From Morchella semilibera (Eukaryota; Ascomycota; Pezizomycetes; Pezizales; Morchellaceae), in assembly GCA_009192285.1 (NCBI GenBank), contig CM018603.1, positions 2,658,588-2,722,587 on the forward strand: 64,000 nucleotides of DNA, in the 5' to 3' direction. Below are positions 11,366 through 22,555 of the stretch, piece by piece (position 1 is the stretch's first letter; every line of letters begins with the position of its first letter). The translations under genes were made by a program, and so were the position numbers. The notes under the pieces are model-generated. The model was not told the origin of the DNA and did not search any database. It saw only the letters and a program-made list of their open reading frames with translations.

Positions 11366-11704
11366 TATCCCGGTGTCTTGGCATCGGTTCCGAGGGTTCG
11401 GTCGTCGAAGCACTGACGTGACCAATGAAGGAATTGTAAGCGAGAGAGGGATGCGATAAGGTGGAGGTGTCGTCATTAGGTTCTATGAGATTCTATGGCA
11501 TGATGGATTTGTAATATAATTAGAGAAGATGGTGGGGAGGAATACAATGTGTAGTTGCAATGAATTTCTATGGGTTTCTATAGATGAAGGAATGAGTTAT
11601 GGCAGACTGATGGAGGGGAGTGTTAGATAGCGTTAGAAGACTTTTCCTTTAGTTTTTTTCTTTCTTTTCTTTCTGCCTCGTCTTCCTGTTATCTCGGTAC
11701 ATAG
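11366..11704 (+). repeat. Truncated family-A LTR, sense (5' part)
   Basis: Begins TATCCCGGTGTCTTGG, matching the 5' end of the family-A LTR with TA instead of TG. It continues to the internal position CGGTACATAG at 11704, where the intact 5' LTR of chromovirus A abuts it directly. The rest of this LTR is missing. Confidence 0.7.
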
Positions 11705-12338
11705 TGTCCCGGCGTCTTGGTAGTTGTTCCGACAGTTCGGTAGGCGATGCATGATTGTGGTTGTTAAGGTAATGATAAGCGAGAGTGGGGAGTACGAGGT
11801 GGAGGCTGTCGTCATTAGGTTCTAGGAGGTTCGATGGCGTGATGGATTGGTAATGTAGAATAGCGGAGATGGTGGGGAGGATTACGAGGTGTGGTAGTGA
11901 CGGGTTTCTATGAGGTTCTATGAGCGAGAGTGTGAGTCATAGTGGACTAGTGGAGGAGGTGTGTTAAATAGCGGGGATAGATGTTTTCCTTAGTTCTTTC
12001 TTTCTTTCTTCTCTGTCTCGTCTTCCTGTTATCTCGGTATATAGGAATCTACTCCTATTTCTAAAGCCATAGCCTCTCGTACCACAGACTCGATCCTCTG
12101 ACAAGAGGAAACTCATAGTATCCCTCATCGTTCTCGTTGAGGTCCCTTCGGTCCTCACTCTCCCTGCTCTGTGCTCTTGTGCCCTTGCTCTTGCCTCTGT
12201 CTTCGACGGTGCCTGTGCTTGTGCCTGCCTGGCGTTGTCCCTGTCTTCATCAGCCCTCTCGTCGAGTACACTGTGCTCCTCGAGTCCCTCTGCGTCATCA
12301 TTGTCATCTTCTTCTTTGCGTCGGGTTACTCCGTCACA
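11705..12338 (+). repeat. 5' LTR of chromovirus A
   Basis: 634 bp, TGTCCCGG...TCACA, same length and apparently the same sequence as 17297-17930. It should hold the element's promoter and polyadenylation signals. A pyrimidine-rich CTTTCTTTCTTTC tract lies near 11995. Confidence 0.95.
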
Positions 12339-12399
12339 CTAAGACGAGACCATCCTCACTCGACTAGCACAGTCCGAGTTCCTCGCACCACAGTTCACC

Positions 12400-13641
12400 A
12401 TGACCGCCCCTGCTACCAATGCATTTGATTATCAAAAGCTCCATACGGATCTCGAAGGGTTCTTTGTCGCTCACCCTGAAGTGGACCCCGCCGCAACGGA
12501 AGAAGCGAAGCAAGCGTATGCCCTCCTCCAAAGAGCGCACGGAGGGGTCCAGCAATATGCGGTCGATATCTCCACCCATCACTCCGAAACCGAACAAGGC
12601 CGGGCCGAGTTCCACAAAGAAATCCAGGGACTACGGGCTAAGATCAAGAAGTTGCAAGAAGGAGTCAAAGGAGGTTTAGAGGAGCTCCACGACGACTTAA
12701 CCAAGTCATCCAAATCCGAGAAGCTACCCGACCCGGAGAAATACCGGGGCGATCGCAAGACTCTCAGGACCTTCCAGAGACAACTTCAGATTAAGCTTAC
12801 GGCTAATTTGGATCGCTTTCCTACTGCGGCTCAACAACTTGCGTATTCTATTTCTCGACTGGAAGGACCGGCGGCGGATCAATTTTTAGTTTATATTACA
12901 GATGAAGGAATCGCTCTTGATTCCATGGCGGAGTTTTTTGAGATTTTGGATAATGCTTTTGGGCATCCAGACCGCGCCGCCACTGCTGCTCGAAATCTGA
13001 AGGAGATCAGGCAGCGCCAACGCACCTTTTCTGAGTACTTTGCAGAGTTTCAGCGATATGCTGCCGACTCTGAGTTCAACGAAGCGGCTAAGATTGAATG
13101 TTTGTTGGAAGGACTTAACCAGGACCTAATGGCCCTGATGATTCAGAATGAAACACCAACTACAATTAAGGACTGCGGGCTGCTTCTCCAACGTCTTGAT
13201 AATAAGCAACGGGCGCTACAGGCCAGGATGGGGAGATTTCGTTTTCAGATTCCAAGTGTTCCTGCTCCACGTCCCTTTGCTCCTCGTCCCCCCGTTGCAC
13301 CAGCAACATCCCCAGTCGTACGAGGACCACCCCAACCACCACCGAAGAATGCTGCGCCAGCGGCCCACCCTTCCTATACTCCTGGGGGAGCTGTTCCCAT
13401 GGATTTGTCTAATAGTTATCGTCGCCCGGATCCCAGAGAAAGGGAGGCACGTCGTGTGGAGAATCGTTGCTATTACTGCGGGGGGGTTGGCCATTTGGTT
13501 AGAGATTGTAAGCTTTCGCCCTCGGGAAGGGCAGAACCCAGGATGAGGGGAGCGTTGTTGGAAGCAAGAAAGGAAAAGAAGGAAAAGGAAGAGGAGGTAT
13601 TGTCGGATGAGGAGGAGTTAAAAGATTCGTCCCTGGCCTAG
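12400..13641 (+). CDS. Gag of chromovirus A
   Basis: 413 residues from the first ATG after the LTR. A predicted coiled-coil N-terminal half (AEFHKEIQGLRAKIKKLQEG near residue 70) leads into a retrotransposon-gag capsid-like region (FQRQLQIKLTANLDRFPTAA, then FFEILDNAFGHPDRAATAAR). A Pro-rich linker and a single CCHC zinc knuckle (CYYCGGVGHLVRDC, about residue 356) follow, with a Lys/Glu-rich tail. The product would package element RNA in virus-like particles. It overlaps pol in the -1 frame, with a candidate frameshift signal 18 nt before its stop. Confidence 0.9.
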   Translation: MTAPATNAFDYQKLHTDLEGFFVAHPEVDPAATEEAKQAYALLQRAHGGVQQYAVDISTHHSETEQGRAEFHKEIQGLRAKIKKLQEGVKGGLEELHDDLTKSSKSEKLPDPEKYRGDRKTLRTFQRQLQIKLTANLDRFPTAAQQLAYSISRLEGPAADQFLVYITDEGIALDSMAEFFEILDNAFGHPDRAATAARNLKEIRQRQRTFSEYFAEFQRYAADSEFNEAAKIECLLEGLNQDLMALMIQNETPTTIKDCGLLLQRLDNKQRALQARMGRFRFQIPSVPAPRPFAPRPPVAPATSPVVRGPPQPPPKNAAPAAHPSYTPGGAVPMDLSNSYRRPDPREREARRVENRCYYCGGVGHLVRDCKLSPSGRAEPRMRGALLEARKEKKEKEEEVLSDEEELKDSSLA

Positions 13642-13659
13642 GCGGCATAGCCCAGGGAC
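13617..13659 (+). promoter_or_regulatory. Candidate -1 ribosomal frameshift signal of chromovirus A
   Basis: Heptamer G TTA AAA (13617-13623, spaced in the gag frame) is followed by a 5-nt spacer. Then comes an 8-bp perfect stem, GTCCCTGG (13629-13636) with CCAGGGAC (13652-13659), enclosing the gag stop codon. The -1 frame is open from here into pol. Chromovirus B has the same arrangement with a different stem sequence. Confidence 0.6.
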
Positions 13660-13679
13660 CTCCAAAGGTTTTCTCTCAG

Positions 13680-16600
13680 GTGTCTATTTCAACGTTTTCA
13701 GTATCAGAAGGGGAGATGGATGAGAATCAATTGATTGTAGTATGTTCTATTTCACAAAATAAAAAATCCATTGTACCCACTTATGCCTTGATTGATACTG
13801 GAGCGTCGGGATATGCATTTATTGATGAAGACTTTGTGCGCCGCCATGAATTAAAGATGAAAAATTTACGGACTGAGAGGGAGATTGATGTGATTGATGG
13901 AAGGCCTATTGAGTCTGGGAAGGTGACCAGGAAGGTGACGTTGGAATTGGAAATTAATGGACATGTGGAGGAGTGTCCTTTCTTTGTTACAAAGTTGGGA
14001 CATTACCCGATTGTGATGGGAATTCCTTGGCTGAGGAAGCATAGAGTTTTGATTGATAGTGGAAGGAATAAGATTCGCTTCCAGTCATCAGTGTGTCTTG
14101 AACATTGCATAGCCAACCACAAACCTATTGTTGCTCGAGGAATTTCAACTTCACCACCCGAAAGGCCTGTTACAAATATTTCAGCAATTACTCCTCGATC
14201 GTTTAAGAAACTTTCGCAAGACCCTACTGTGCAAATTTATTCGACTACCCTCTATGCTATCAACAAGGTATTGGAGATGCCTGCCAACCCTGATGGAATG
14301 ATTCCAATTGATTATCAGCGGTTCCGACAGCTGTTCGATGAGACCAATGCTTCTAGATTACCACCACATCGTCCCTATGACCATGAGATCAAACTTCAGG
14401 AAGGAACAGCACCACCCTTTGGTCCCATGTATAGTATGTCACGGGAGGAGTTGAAGGCGTTGAGGGACTATTTGGCCGATAATTTGCAGAAAGGATTTCT
14501 TAGATCTAGTAATTCTCCAGCCGGCGCCCCGGTGCTATTTGTTAAAAAGGCTGATGGTTCCTTACGCTTGTGTGTTGATTATCGAAAGCTAAATGCTATT
14601 ACGGTTAAGGATCGATACCCTCTTCCCCTTACACCAGAGACGATGGCCAACTTAGCCCGCGCCAATTATTTTACCAAGCTGGACCTACGATGGGGATATA
14701 ATCAGATTAGGATTAAAGAAGGGGACGAGTGGAAAACGGCTTTTCGAACACGCTATGGACATTGGGAATATTTGGTGATGCCTTTTGGTCTAACCAATGC
14801 TCCGGCTACCTTTCAACGTTGGATTAACGATATTCTTCGCCCCTTTCTGGATCGTTGCGCTACTGCTTATCTGGATGATATTCTTATTTATTCGGAAACC
14901 TTGGAACAACACCAACAGGATGTGCGACAAGTACTGGAGGCCTTGGAAGCTAATGAGGTCCATCTAAAACCAGAGAAATGCGAATTTAGCGTACAAGAGA
15001 CAAAATATTTGGGCATGATCTTGACCCCTGGAGGAATGAAGATGGATCCTGCTAAGGTACAGACAATTGTGGATTGGGAAGCGCCAAAGACAGTGAAGGA
15101 GGTTCAGGAATTTCTTGGGTTCGCCAATTTCTATCGACGTTTTATCTATGCTTACTCCCGAGTGGCTCAGCCATTGACTACTCTGACAAAAAAGCATGTA
15201 CGATTCGAGTGGACCCAGAAAGTTGAACAAGCCTTTCAGAAACTCAAGACTGCTTTTACCACCGCTCCTATATTGATGCATCCTGATCCCGGGAAAGAAT
15301 TTATTGTAGAAACCGACGCGTCAGACTATGTGTCGGCAGGGATATTATCACAACGAGATGATGAAGGAATCCTGCACCCGGTTGCTTTTTTCTCCAAAAC
15401 ACACTCGCCAGCAGAATGCAATTACGAAATTTATGATAAGGAGTTGTTGGCCATTATTCGTTGCTTCGAGGAATGGAGACCTCATTTGGAGACAGCTCAA
15501 TTTCAAGTCAAAGTACTTACAGATCATCGCAATCTTGAGTACTTTATGTCGACTAAATTGCTAATAGACGTCAAACTCGTTGGGCAGAGTTTCTATCTCG
15601 GTTTAATTTTATGATTCAGTATAGGCCGGGGAAGCAGGGAAGGAAGGTTGATATTTTGACTAGAAGACCTAAGGATTTACCGAAGGAGGCGGATGAGAGA
15701 TTGAAGCAACAAAGCCGAGTGGTTTTGAAGAAGGAGAATTTGGATTTTAAGATAGGTTTGTTAGCGGGTTCTTTGGCAAATGAACCCGCTGAAGGATCGT
15801 CTCCCGTACTTGATTTGTTTAACAAAGCTTACCAGAGTGATAGCTTTCCAAACAAAATCCTATCCATGCTCCGAGAGGGCGTTTGACAATCAAAAGAGAT
15901 TTCGTTGGCTGAGTGCAAGGAGAGCAAGGAGGGGCTATTGCTTTATCGGAATACACTCTATGTCCCTGATTATGACAAACTTAAACTCTATTTGTTACGA
16001 GAATATCACGATAAACCCTCTGCTGGACATCCTGGACGATCAAAGACTTTGGAACTTCTCAGTCGGGAATATTATTGGCCAACCATGCGGAAATATACAG
16101 ACCGCTATGTCCAGAATTGCCATACCTGTCGGCGAAGTAAGACAAACCATAATCCCCTACAAGGAGTTTTGCGCCCATTATTGGTGCCCAAAGGACCCTG
16201 GACGGATGTTACGATGGATTTTGTAACGGGACTTCCGGAGAGTCATGGATTTAATGCCATTCTGGTAGTAGTGGATCGGTTGATAAAGATGAAACATTTG
16301 ATTCCCACGACGGAGAGTGTTAACGCCAGGGATCTGTCTCGTCTATACCTGGAGCAGGTATGGAAGTTACATGGGTTACCAGAGACTATTGTTTCCGATC
16401 GAGGGACACAGTTTACTGCTGAATTTTGGAAAGTTCTCTGCGAACGGCTGGAGATTGCCCCTCGTTACTCCACAGCATTTCATCCTCAAACCGATGGACA
16501 AACAGAAAGGACCAATGCGATTATGGAACAGTACCTCCGTAGTTATGTATCATATCAACAGGATAACTGGGTGGATTTTTTACCTCTGGCTGAATTCGCT

Positions 16601-17275
16601 ACCAATAATCACATCTCCGAAACTACTAATATGTCCCCCTTTCAGGCTAACTATGGGAGACACCCGAGGATGACATTCGGACCCTTACAGCATGGACAGA
16701 CGGTGAACGAGGACCAGGCTAATGGGTTGGCACGGGAGATGTCCCAGGTGTTTGATTTCCTGAAAAGCGAGATGTTCAGGGCGCAGAAGATACAGGAGGA
16801 GATGGCCAACTTACACCGGACTCCGGCACCTCGATATGCGGTTGGCGATTTTGTCTGGCTCTCGACTCGAAATATTGAAACAAAACGACCCTCGAAAAAA
16901 CTTGACTGGAAACAAATTGGTCTTTACCCAGTCAAACGAATTGTGAGCCCTTATGCCTACGAGTTGGAATTACCTGCCTCTATGAAAATACATCCGGTAT
17001 TCCATGTTTCATTATTATCGCCGACAGTTGGGGATCCTATTCCTGGACAAATGATTGAACCACCCCCACCGGTGGAAGTTGAAGGAGAAACTGAATGGGA
17101 AGTAGCGGAGATATTGGATTCGCGAAAGAGGGGGCGACGGGTGGAGTACTTGGTCAGATATGTTGGATATGAAGAAGCGTCCTGGCAACCTTCGGGTGAT
17201 TTGGAGCATAGTCCTGATATTAGGAAAGTATTTCACGATCAATATCCTTCGAAACCTCGGCCTATCAGGAGCTAG
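13680..17275 (+). pseudogene. Pol of chromovirus A (protease-RT-RNase H-integrase-chromodomain), broken
   Basis: Domains in order: aspartic protease DTGASGYAFI (near 13794); reverse transcriptase with intact YLDD (near 14868); RNase H with TDASDYVSAG and TDHRNLEYF; an integrase with a zinc-binding region (HDKPSAGHPG ... CHTC) and catalytic core (DFVTGLP, VSDRGTQF, TDGQTERTNAIMEQ); and a C-terminal chromodomain (EWEVAEILDSRKRG...VRYVGYEEASWQP) that in this group steers insertion to chromatin marks. Two lesions break it against chromovirus B: a one-base loss in the AAA run near 15563 shifts the frame, and a TGA stop lies at 15884-15886. Pol has no gag-frame start and should be reached by -1 frameshifting; its open frame extends upstream to the gag overlap. 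Confidence 0.9.
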
Positions 17276-17296
17276 GCCCTTGGAGGGGACCTGATC

Positions 17297-17930
17297 TGTC
17301 CCGGCGTCTTGGTAGTTGTTCCGACAGTTCGGTAGGCGATGCATGATTGTGGTTGTTAAGGTAATGATAAGCGAGAGTGGGGAGTACGAGGTGGAGGCTG
17401 TCGTCATTAGGTTCTAGGAGGTTCGATGGCGTGATGGATTGGTAATGTAGAATAGCGGAGATGGTGGGGAGGATTACGAGGTGTGGTAGTGACGGGTTTC
17501 TATGAGGTTCTATGAGCGAGAGTGTGAGTCATAGTGGACTAGTGGAGGAGGTGTGTTAAATAGCGGGGATAGATGTTTTCCTTAGTTCTTTCTTTCTTTC
17601 TTCTCTGTCTCGTCTTCCTGTTATCTCGGTATATAGGAATCTACTCCTATTTCTAAAGCCATAGCCTCTCGTACCACAGACTCGATCCTCTGACAAGAGG
17701 AAACTCATAGTATCCCTCATCGTTCTCGTTGAGGTCCCTTCGGTCCTCACTCTCCCTGCTCTGTGCTCTTGTGCCCTTGCTCTTGCCTCTGTCTTCGACG
17801 GTGCCTGTGCTTGTGCCTGCCTGGCGTTGTCCCTGTCTTCATCAGCCCTCTCGTCGAGTACACTGTGCTCCTCGAGTCCCTCTGCGTCATCATTGTCATC
17901 TTCTTCTTTGCGTCGGGTTACTCCGTCACA
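17297..17930 (+). repeat. 3' LTR of chromovirus A
   Basis: 634 bp, same ends and apparently identical to 11705-12338. A purine-rich GGAGGGGAC lies just upstream (about 17283) and may be the polypurine tract for plus-strand priming. Confidence 0.95.
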
Positions 17931-18432
17931 GCGAGGATCAGGAGAAACTACTAGTATGACTTTGGAGATAGGAATATATTCCTATATAGCGAGCTAACAG
18001 AAAGATGAGACAGACTTATCAGCAAGATTTCATTTGTCTCCTGATATTTCTTGAACCTCATGAGACTCTCAGGAGACCGAGGAGACTGTTGGGAGACTCC
18101 AGTCACAAGTTGAGTTTGCTGATAGGAGGGAAAAGAAAGACAGATTTAAAGAAAACATTTACGTCCGCTATTTAACACCCTCCTTCGTCAGTCCAGTATG
18201 ACTCATACATCAGCCTATAGAAATTCATAGAAATTAACTGTAACCACATCTCATATTCCTCCCCACTATTTCACCAAATCCTATTACCAATCCTCCTTGT
18301 AATCGAACCTCATCGAACTTACTCACGTAAACCTCAGCTCATCTTATCCCCTTTTCGCTTAATCTTACTCTATTAACTATAACAGCACTGGGACTACCGA
18401 ACTTTCAGTACCATTGCCAAGACATCGGGATA
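17931..18432 (-). repeat. Family-A LTR remainder, antisense, interrupted by a MITE
   Basis: Reads as the reverse complement of the 5' two thirds of the family-A LTR and ends GACATCGGGATA, the complement of TATCCCGATGTC. It is probably the continuation of 11203-11365. A MITE copy sits inside at 18018-18124. Confidence 0.7.
18018..18124 (-). mobile_element. CATCAGCAAG MITE, copy 1
   Basis: A 107-bp copy running from TATCAGCAAG to TTGCTGATA with GTCTCCTGA-type internal repeats, lying inside an antisense LTR. It is shorter than the 137-bp full copies. Confidence 0.75.
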
Positions 18433-18459
18433 TTCTTGTTCAGAAAATCTAAATATTTT

Positions 18460-18632
18460 CCTGAAAATACAAAAAAATAACCGCTAAATAGCCCTCAATT
18501 TTAGTTTTATTTGAACAATGATTTTGGTAAAGTTTGAAAAAAATGAGAATAGAAAAGAAGTCGAAGAGGTGATGTTGTAAGAACTGTGGGGCACACTATC
18601 CAAATACCTGCTTGGCTGCCAAGTGTTATTTT
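18460..18632 (-). repeat. Dispersed repeat, copy 2 (inverse partner of 3423-3556)
   Basis: Carries the reverse complement of the two blocks seen at 3423-3556, with a longer and different centre. It lies directly upstream of COG2, so it may overlap that gene's promoter. Confidence 0.55.
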
Positions 18633-18811
18633 TCAAAAAAATTATATCATCTGCCCAATCAGATCCTTTTGCAGGCTCTCACTTTTTAAAATTCCCTAAA
18701 ATGTGCGTTTCAGTACTCACCCTTACACCCCGGTACTCATAACCTGCCTGCTTGCAAGATGCAAGCAACTAAGCATACTCCTGATCCAGTTGGCACAGAA
18801 GCTCAAAAACC

Positions 18812-19745
18812 ATGAGCAGATTTTACTTCGGTTCCGACTCGGACAGCGATAATGACAATGCCGACTCGCTACCGTTCCCCGCGCCCCTCTCCCGAGAGGC
18901 CTTCTCCGCTGATATCGACGCGCCATTCTCCCCCACAGTCTTTTTAGCCACACTGCGACACCGCCATCAGACGCTTGAAGACTTGCGTGTAGAGCTTCGT
19001 ACAAGGAGTAAAGATCTTGAAAAGGAACTCGTGGAGCTTGTCAACAGGGATTACGCCGATTTCATTGGACTAGGGAGTTCATTGAGCGGGGGTGATGGGA
19101 GGGTGGAGGACTTGAAGATGGGCTTGTGGGGGTTTCAAAGAGATGTAGAAGGAGTTGCCGGGAGGATTGAGGAAGTCGCTAAAGAGGTAGAGAGAGAGTT
19201 GAAGGCCCGGGAGAATATAAGGGCAGACAAGGTTTGTGCTGATATCTTTACCTATTGGGTCTATATAGAAATACTAATATAAGTTTGATGCTGGTACTGA
19301 CGGTATGTAATTCTGACTTGTTAAGATCCTCGCAAGGATACTACTAGCCCTCTCGCAAAGGCTTGATGAGCTCTCATCCCTATTACTTCTCGACGGATCA
19401 ACTCCAGCGGACTCGGCATCTCTATTAATTGACGGGGAGGATGGCGAAGATGGGCTCGGAGAGGGTTTAACGAGTATTGGTCGGCTGAAGAGGGTTGTTT
19501 CGGGATACCGTTATGTCATTCAGCATCTGGTACCCCGTGTGCCAGTGGAGAACTCGTTCTTGAAGGCCCAGTTACCCAGGATCGAGAAAATCAAAAGTAC
19601 CTTACTGCTAGATCTTCGGAGTGCATTGAAAGAATCAAAGCTACGAGATGTGGAAAAAGCTATCGTGGTAATGGGATTCTATACCGATCTTGGGGCTGAA
19701 GGTGATGCGGTTAAGGTACTGAGGGAGATGAGAAAGGATGGTTGA
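18812..19745 (+). CDS. COG2: Conserved oligomeric Golgi complex subunit 2
   Basis: COG2 belongs to lobe A of the COG tether, which captures retrograde vesicles at the Golgi. Exons 18812-19231 and 19326-19745 join in frame to 279 residues, close to the short fungal COG2. The N-terminus has an acidic Ser/Asp run followed by LPFPAPLSREAFSADIDAPF and FLATLRHRHQTLEDLRVELRTRSKDLEKELVELVNRDYADFI. That is the characteristic COG2 N-terminal region of LPF-motif plus coiled coil. The second exon is helical (FLKAQLPRIEKIKSTLLLDL) and ends MRKDG. The intron has GTTTGT and TTAAG ends. No lesions seen. Confidence 0.85.
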
Positions 19746-20398
19746 ACTCAGGTAGCCTAAATGCCATACGGCAAGGTGGAACGGTGGATTTCTCTTTCCC
19801 AGCCTACGCTCATGTCAATTTGCGGGCTTGAAAAAGAACGCATTAGTCGCAGGATATACAAACCCGCTTTCTTTTATGTAGGAATTTACACTTAGAAGTC
19901 GGAATTTTTTGATTACAAGCACTAACAGATGCATAATACCTAACCGAGACTCTCGGGAAGCGCTCCCTGAAGCTATTTCTAGATGTAGTACTAGCTCCGC
20001 TCTGTCCTAGCACTGCAACAACGATTCGATACTTGCGAGTGAGAGCCAATGATCAAGGGTAAGGAATCAAAAATATATAAGCAGGTGTCACCACCGTGCG
20101 TAGAATTCCCCGATGCTTGTTTTACCGCTTCCCTCAGATGAGACATTTCTGCTTCATAACGTCACCGGTCTCTCGTTGCCCCTAAGACAATCACTTCGTC
20201 TGCGCTAACGTGGTACATAAGGCACTAACACTCGCACGTTGTTTACGGCCGCGGGTCATAAGCCTACATGTACTACACGACTTCTTCTCCTGCCATCCCC
20301 CACCCTCCCCCTCTCTTATTAATATATCCTTACTAGTTTCTCTACGATCAATATACATAGTTATTGTCTACTCAGACCATCCGCTCGCTTTCTCGACA
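19746..20398. other. Intergenic region upstream of PNS1
   Basis: Holds the COG2 3' end and the PNS1 promoter and leader. A C/T-rich stretch lies at about 20285-20320. No further gene recognised. Confidence 0.45.
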
Positions 20399-22555
20399 AT
20401 GGCCCATGACTCTGGGAAACAAAACGTTGGTTACGACCCGCCTAATCCAATGCCATATTATGGCGGTTCAGGGAGTAATCAACGGTGGCAGCAGCCACCC
20501 CCAGTGAATTATTTTGGCGGACTGCCGCAGCAGCCCCAGGGAGAATTCAATTATCCTACCAATTCACCCACTCCCCCAGCCCAACTACCTATGAACCAAC
20601 CCATCAATCAAACTTACGGGCAGCCTCCACCATACACATTCGAGGAGACGTTCGCCATACAAAGGCCTAAGTACAATGACCTTTGGGCTGCAGTTCTTGT
20701 GCGTACCTTTTTTCCCGTTTGGATAAGACTAAACACGAGGGGGTATTGTTGTGTTGATATTTATATTTATATTCCTTAGTTCATTGCCGATCTGCTAGGG
20801 TTGCTGGCTTTGAGTATTATTAGCTTCAAAAGCTACTCCCAAAACAAAAGAATCCAGAGCGGCGGTGGAACTGGCATTCATGGAAATGAGCAACGCGATT
20901 TGGGGGTAAATTTCCTCTTTATGTCTATACCCGGCATGTTCTGATTCACTAGATTGTCACAACGCTAACCTAAGAGCAGCTCTCCAACAACACTATTGTT
21001 CTATTTGTTCTTGTTTGTGGAGTTTCATTTCTATTATCGTATTGTTACTTCCTCGCAGCCAGGACCTGGACAAAACAGATTATTTACGCTACTGCGATTT
21101 TAAAGTGAGAAATCCAATCATCACATTATGACTCTGCATTAACCTTGAATTAGCATTATTGTAGGGATTGGAACTGCCGTGTATTACTTCTTGAGGCATA
21201 GGTACGGGGCGGCGATTGTATTCCTTATCTTTGCCTTGTTCTACGCATACTGTTTCTGGACATGGAGAAGTCGGATACCCTTCGCGGTCTTGATGTTTGA
21301 AACAAGCTTCGACGTTGCTAAACACCATGGCCATGTTTATATGGTTTCCTCTCTTGGTGGCCTTGCCGGCGTCATATTTGCGGCTTGGATGCTTGTCACA
21401 TATGTGGCTGTTTACGCTACGTATGCGCCAAGTAAAGCAGATAATCTGGCATGTAGAGCCGGGCAGACAGAAAACGTTACATGTTCTAATGGGAAGATGG
21501 TCGGCCTTGTAGTTTTTGTGACCTTCAGTGGTTATTGGATATCAGAAGTCATAAAAAATGTCATTCACGTGAGCATTTCAGGAGGTAAGTTCCTCTGAGT
21601 TTTCCCAGGGGATTTTCTTAAAAGCTTTCACTTCTAAATCTTTTTGGCTGGGGCTATAGTCTATGGGTCATGGTACTTCTGCTCTCGTTCTGTTCAGGGG
21701 ATGCCAGTCCACCCCACACTAGGCGCTTTTAAACGTGCAATGACTTACTCCTTTGGCTCAATTTCTTTTGGTTCCCTAGTTGTAGCGATCATTCAGCTTT
21801 TGAAGCACCTCTGTAGACTTGCGCAGAACCAGGAATCCCAGGACGGCTGCTCATTTGGGTGTGTGGCTTGCTGCATCCTTAATTGTTTGTTAAGTTTTAT
21901 CGAGTCAGCTGTGAGCTGGTTTAACGTAAGATCCTTCATTTCATAGTTTTAAACAGGAACATGCTGATTTTACGTGAAAATGTAGCACTATGCTTATTCT
22001 TATATCGCACTGTATGGAAAATCATATATTGATTCGGCCAAAGAAACCTTTAGAATGATGAAAGATCGAGGGCTGGATGCCTTGATTAACGATTGTTTGG
22101 TATAAACCTCCTATAAATTGTTTTTCTAAGCGATGTTAAGTGAAAGCGGCGTCGGTTACTAACGTTCAGAAATATGCTAGGTCGACCCTGTATTATCTAT
22201 GGCCTCGGTCTTTGTTGCCATGTTTTGCACACTCGTTGCATATGTGTACCTGTACACAACCGCACCTGTATATAACAATACGGGATCTTTTACACCAGCC
22301 ATAATGGCATTTGCCTTCCTCGTTGGTTTGCAAATATGCAATATCTTCATGATACCAATTAAAGTGTGTTTCACCAATACTCCCGGGATATATCAGAAGA
22401 CAGGCTAAATATTATATGGTTTGGTATAGTCTGGCGTGGCTACGATTTTCACAAGCATGGCGCATAACCCTGAGATTCTCATGAGAGATTTTCCGGAACT
22501 TTATCACAAGATGTTGGCAGTGTATCCCCATCTTGCACAAGCAATTCACGCTTAG
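20399..22555 (+). CDS. PNS1: Choline-transporter-like membrane protein (CTL/SLC44 family, PNS1)
   Basis: Plasma-membrane protein of the CTL/SLC44 family; the yeast member's substrate is unsettled. Exons by conservation: 20399-20698, 20780-20905, 20980-21104, 21154-21584, 21660-21925, 21986-22099, 22181-22363 and 22430-22555. All phases fit and give 556 residues, near yeast Pns1. A Pro/Gln/Tyr/Asn-rich cytosolic N-terminus (about 85 residues, ending QRPKYNDLWAA) precedes about ten hydrophobic segments, among them FIADLLGLLALSII and NTIVLFVLVCGVSFLLSYCY. Family hallmarks include FETSFDVAKHHGHVYMVS, SGYWISEVIKNVIHVSISG, YAYSYIALYGKSYIDSAKET and PAIMAFAFLVGLQICNIFMIPIK. The last exon reads SGVATIFTSMAHNPEILM and ends HLAQAIHA. 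Frame is clean. Confidence 0.93.

Larger units (their letters stand above)
11705..17930 (+). mobile_element. Ty3/gypsy chromovirus A (full-length LTR retrotransposon)
   Basis: 6226 bp bounded by two 634-bp LTRs (TGTCCCGG...CCGTCACA) that read identical by eye, which implies recent insertion. Internal order is gag, protease, reverse transcriptase, RNase H, integrase, chromodomain, as in chromoviruses. Flanking pentamers (CATAG left, GCGAG right) do not match, so there is no target-site duplication. Pol is interrupted by a one-base deletion and a stop. Immediately after the 5' LTR comes CTAAGA, also found after the chromovirus B LTR, so primer binding may be shared. Confidence 0.95.

Noticed and set aside
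11964-12428. Short open frames on both strands inside the chromovirus A LTR
   Set aside because: They repeat identically in the 3' LTR and in solo LTRs, are Cys/Leu or Arg/Thr runs from low-complexity DNA, and have no domain.
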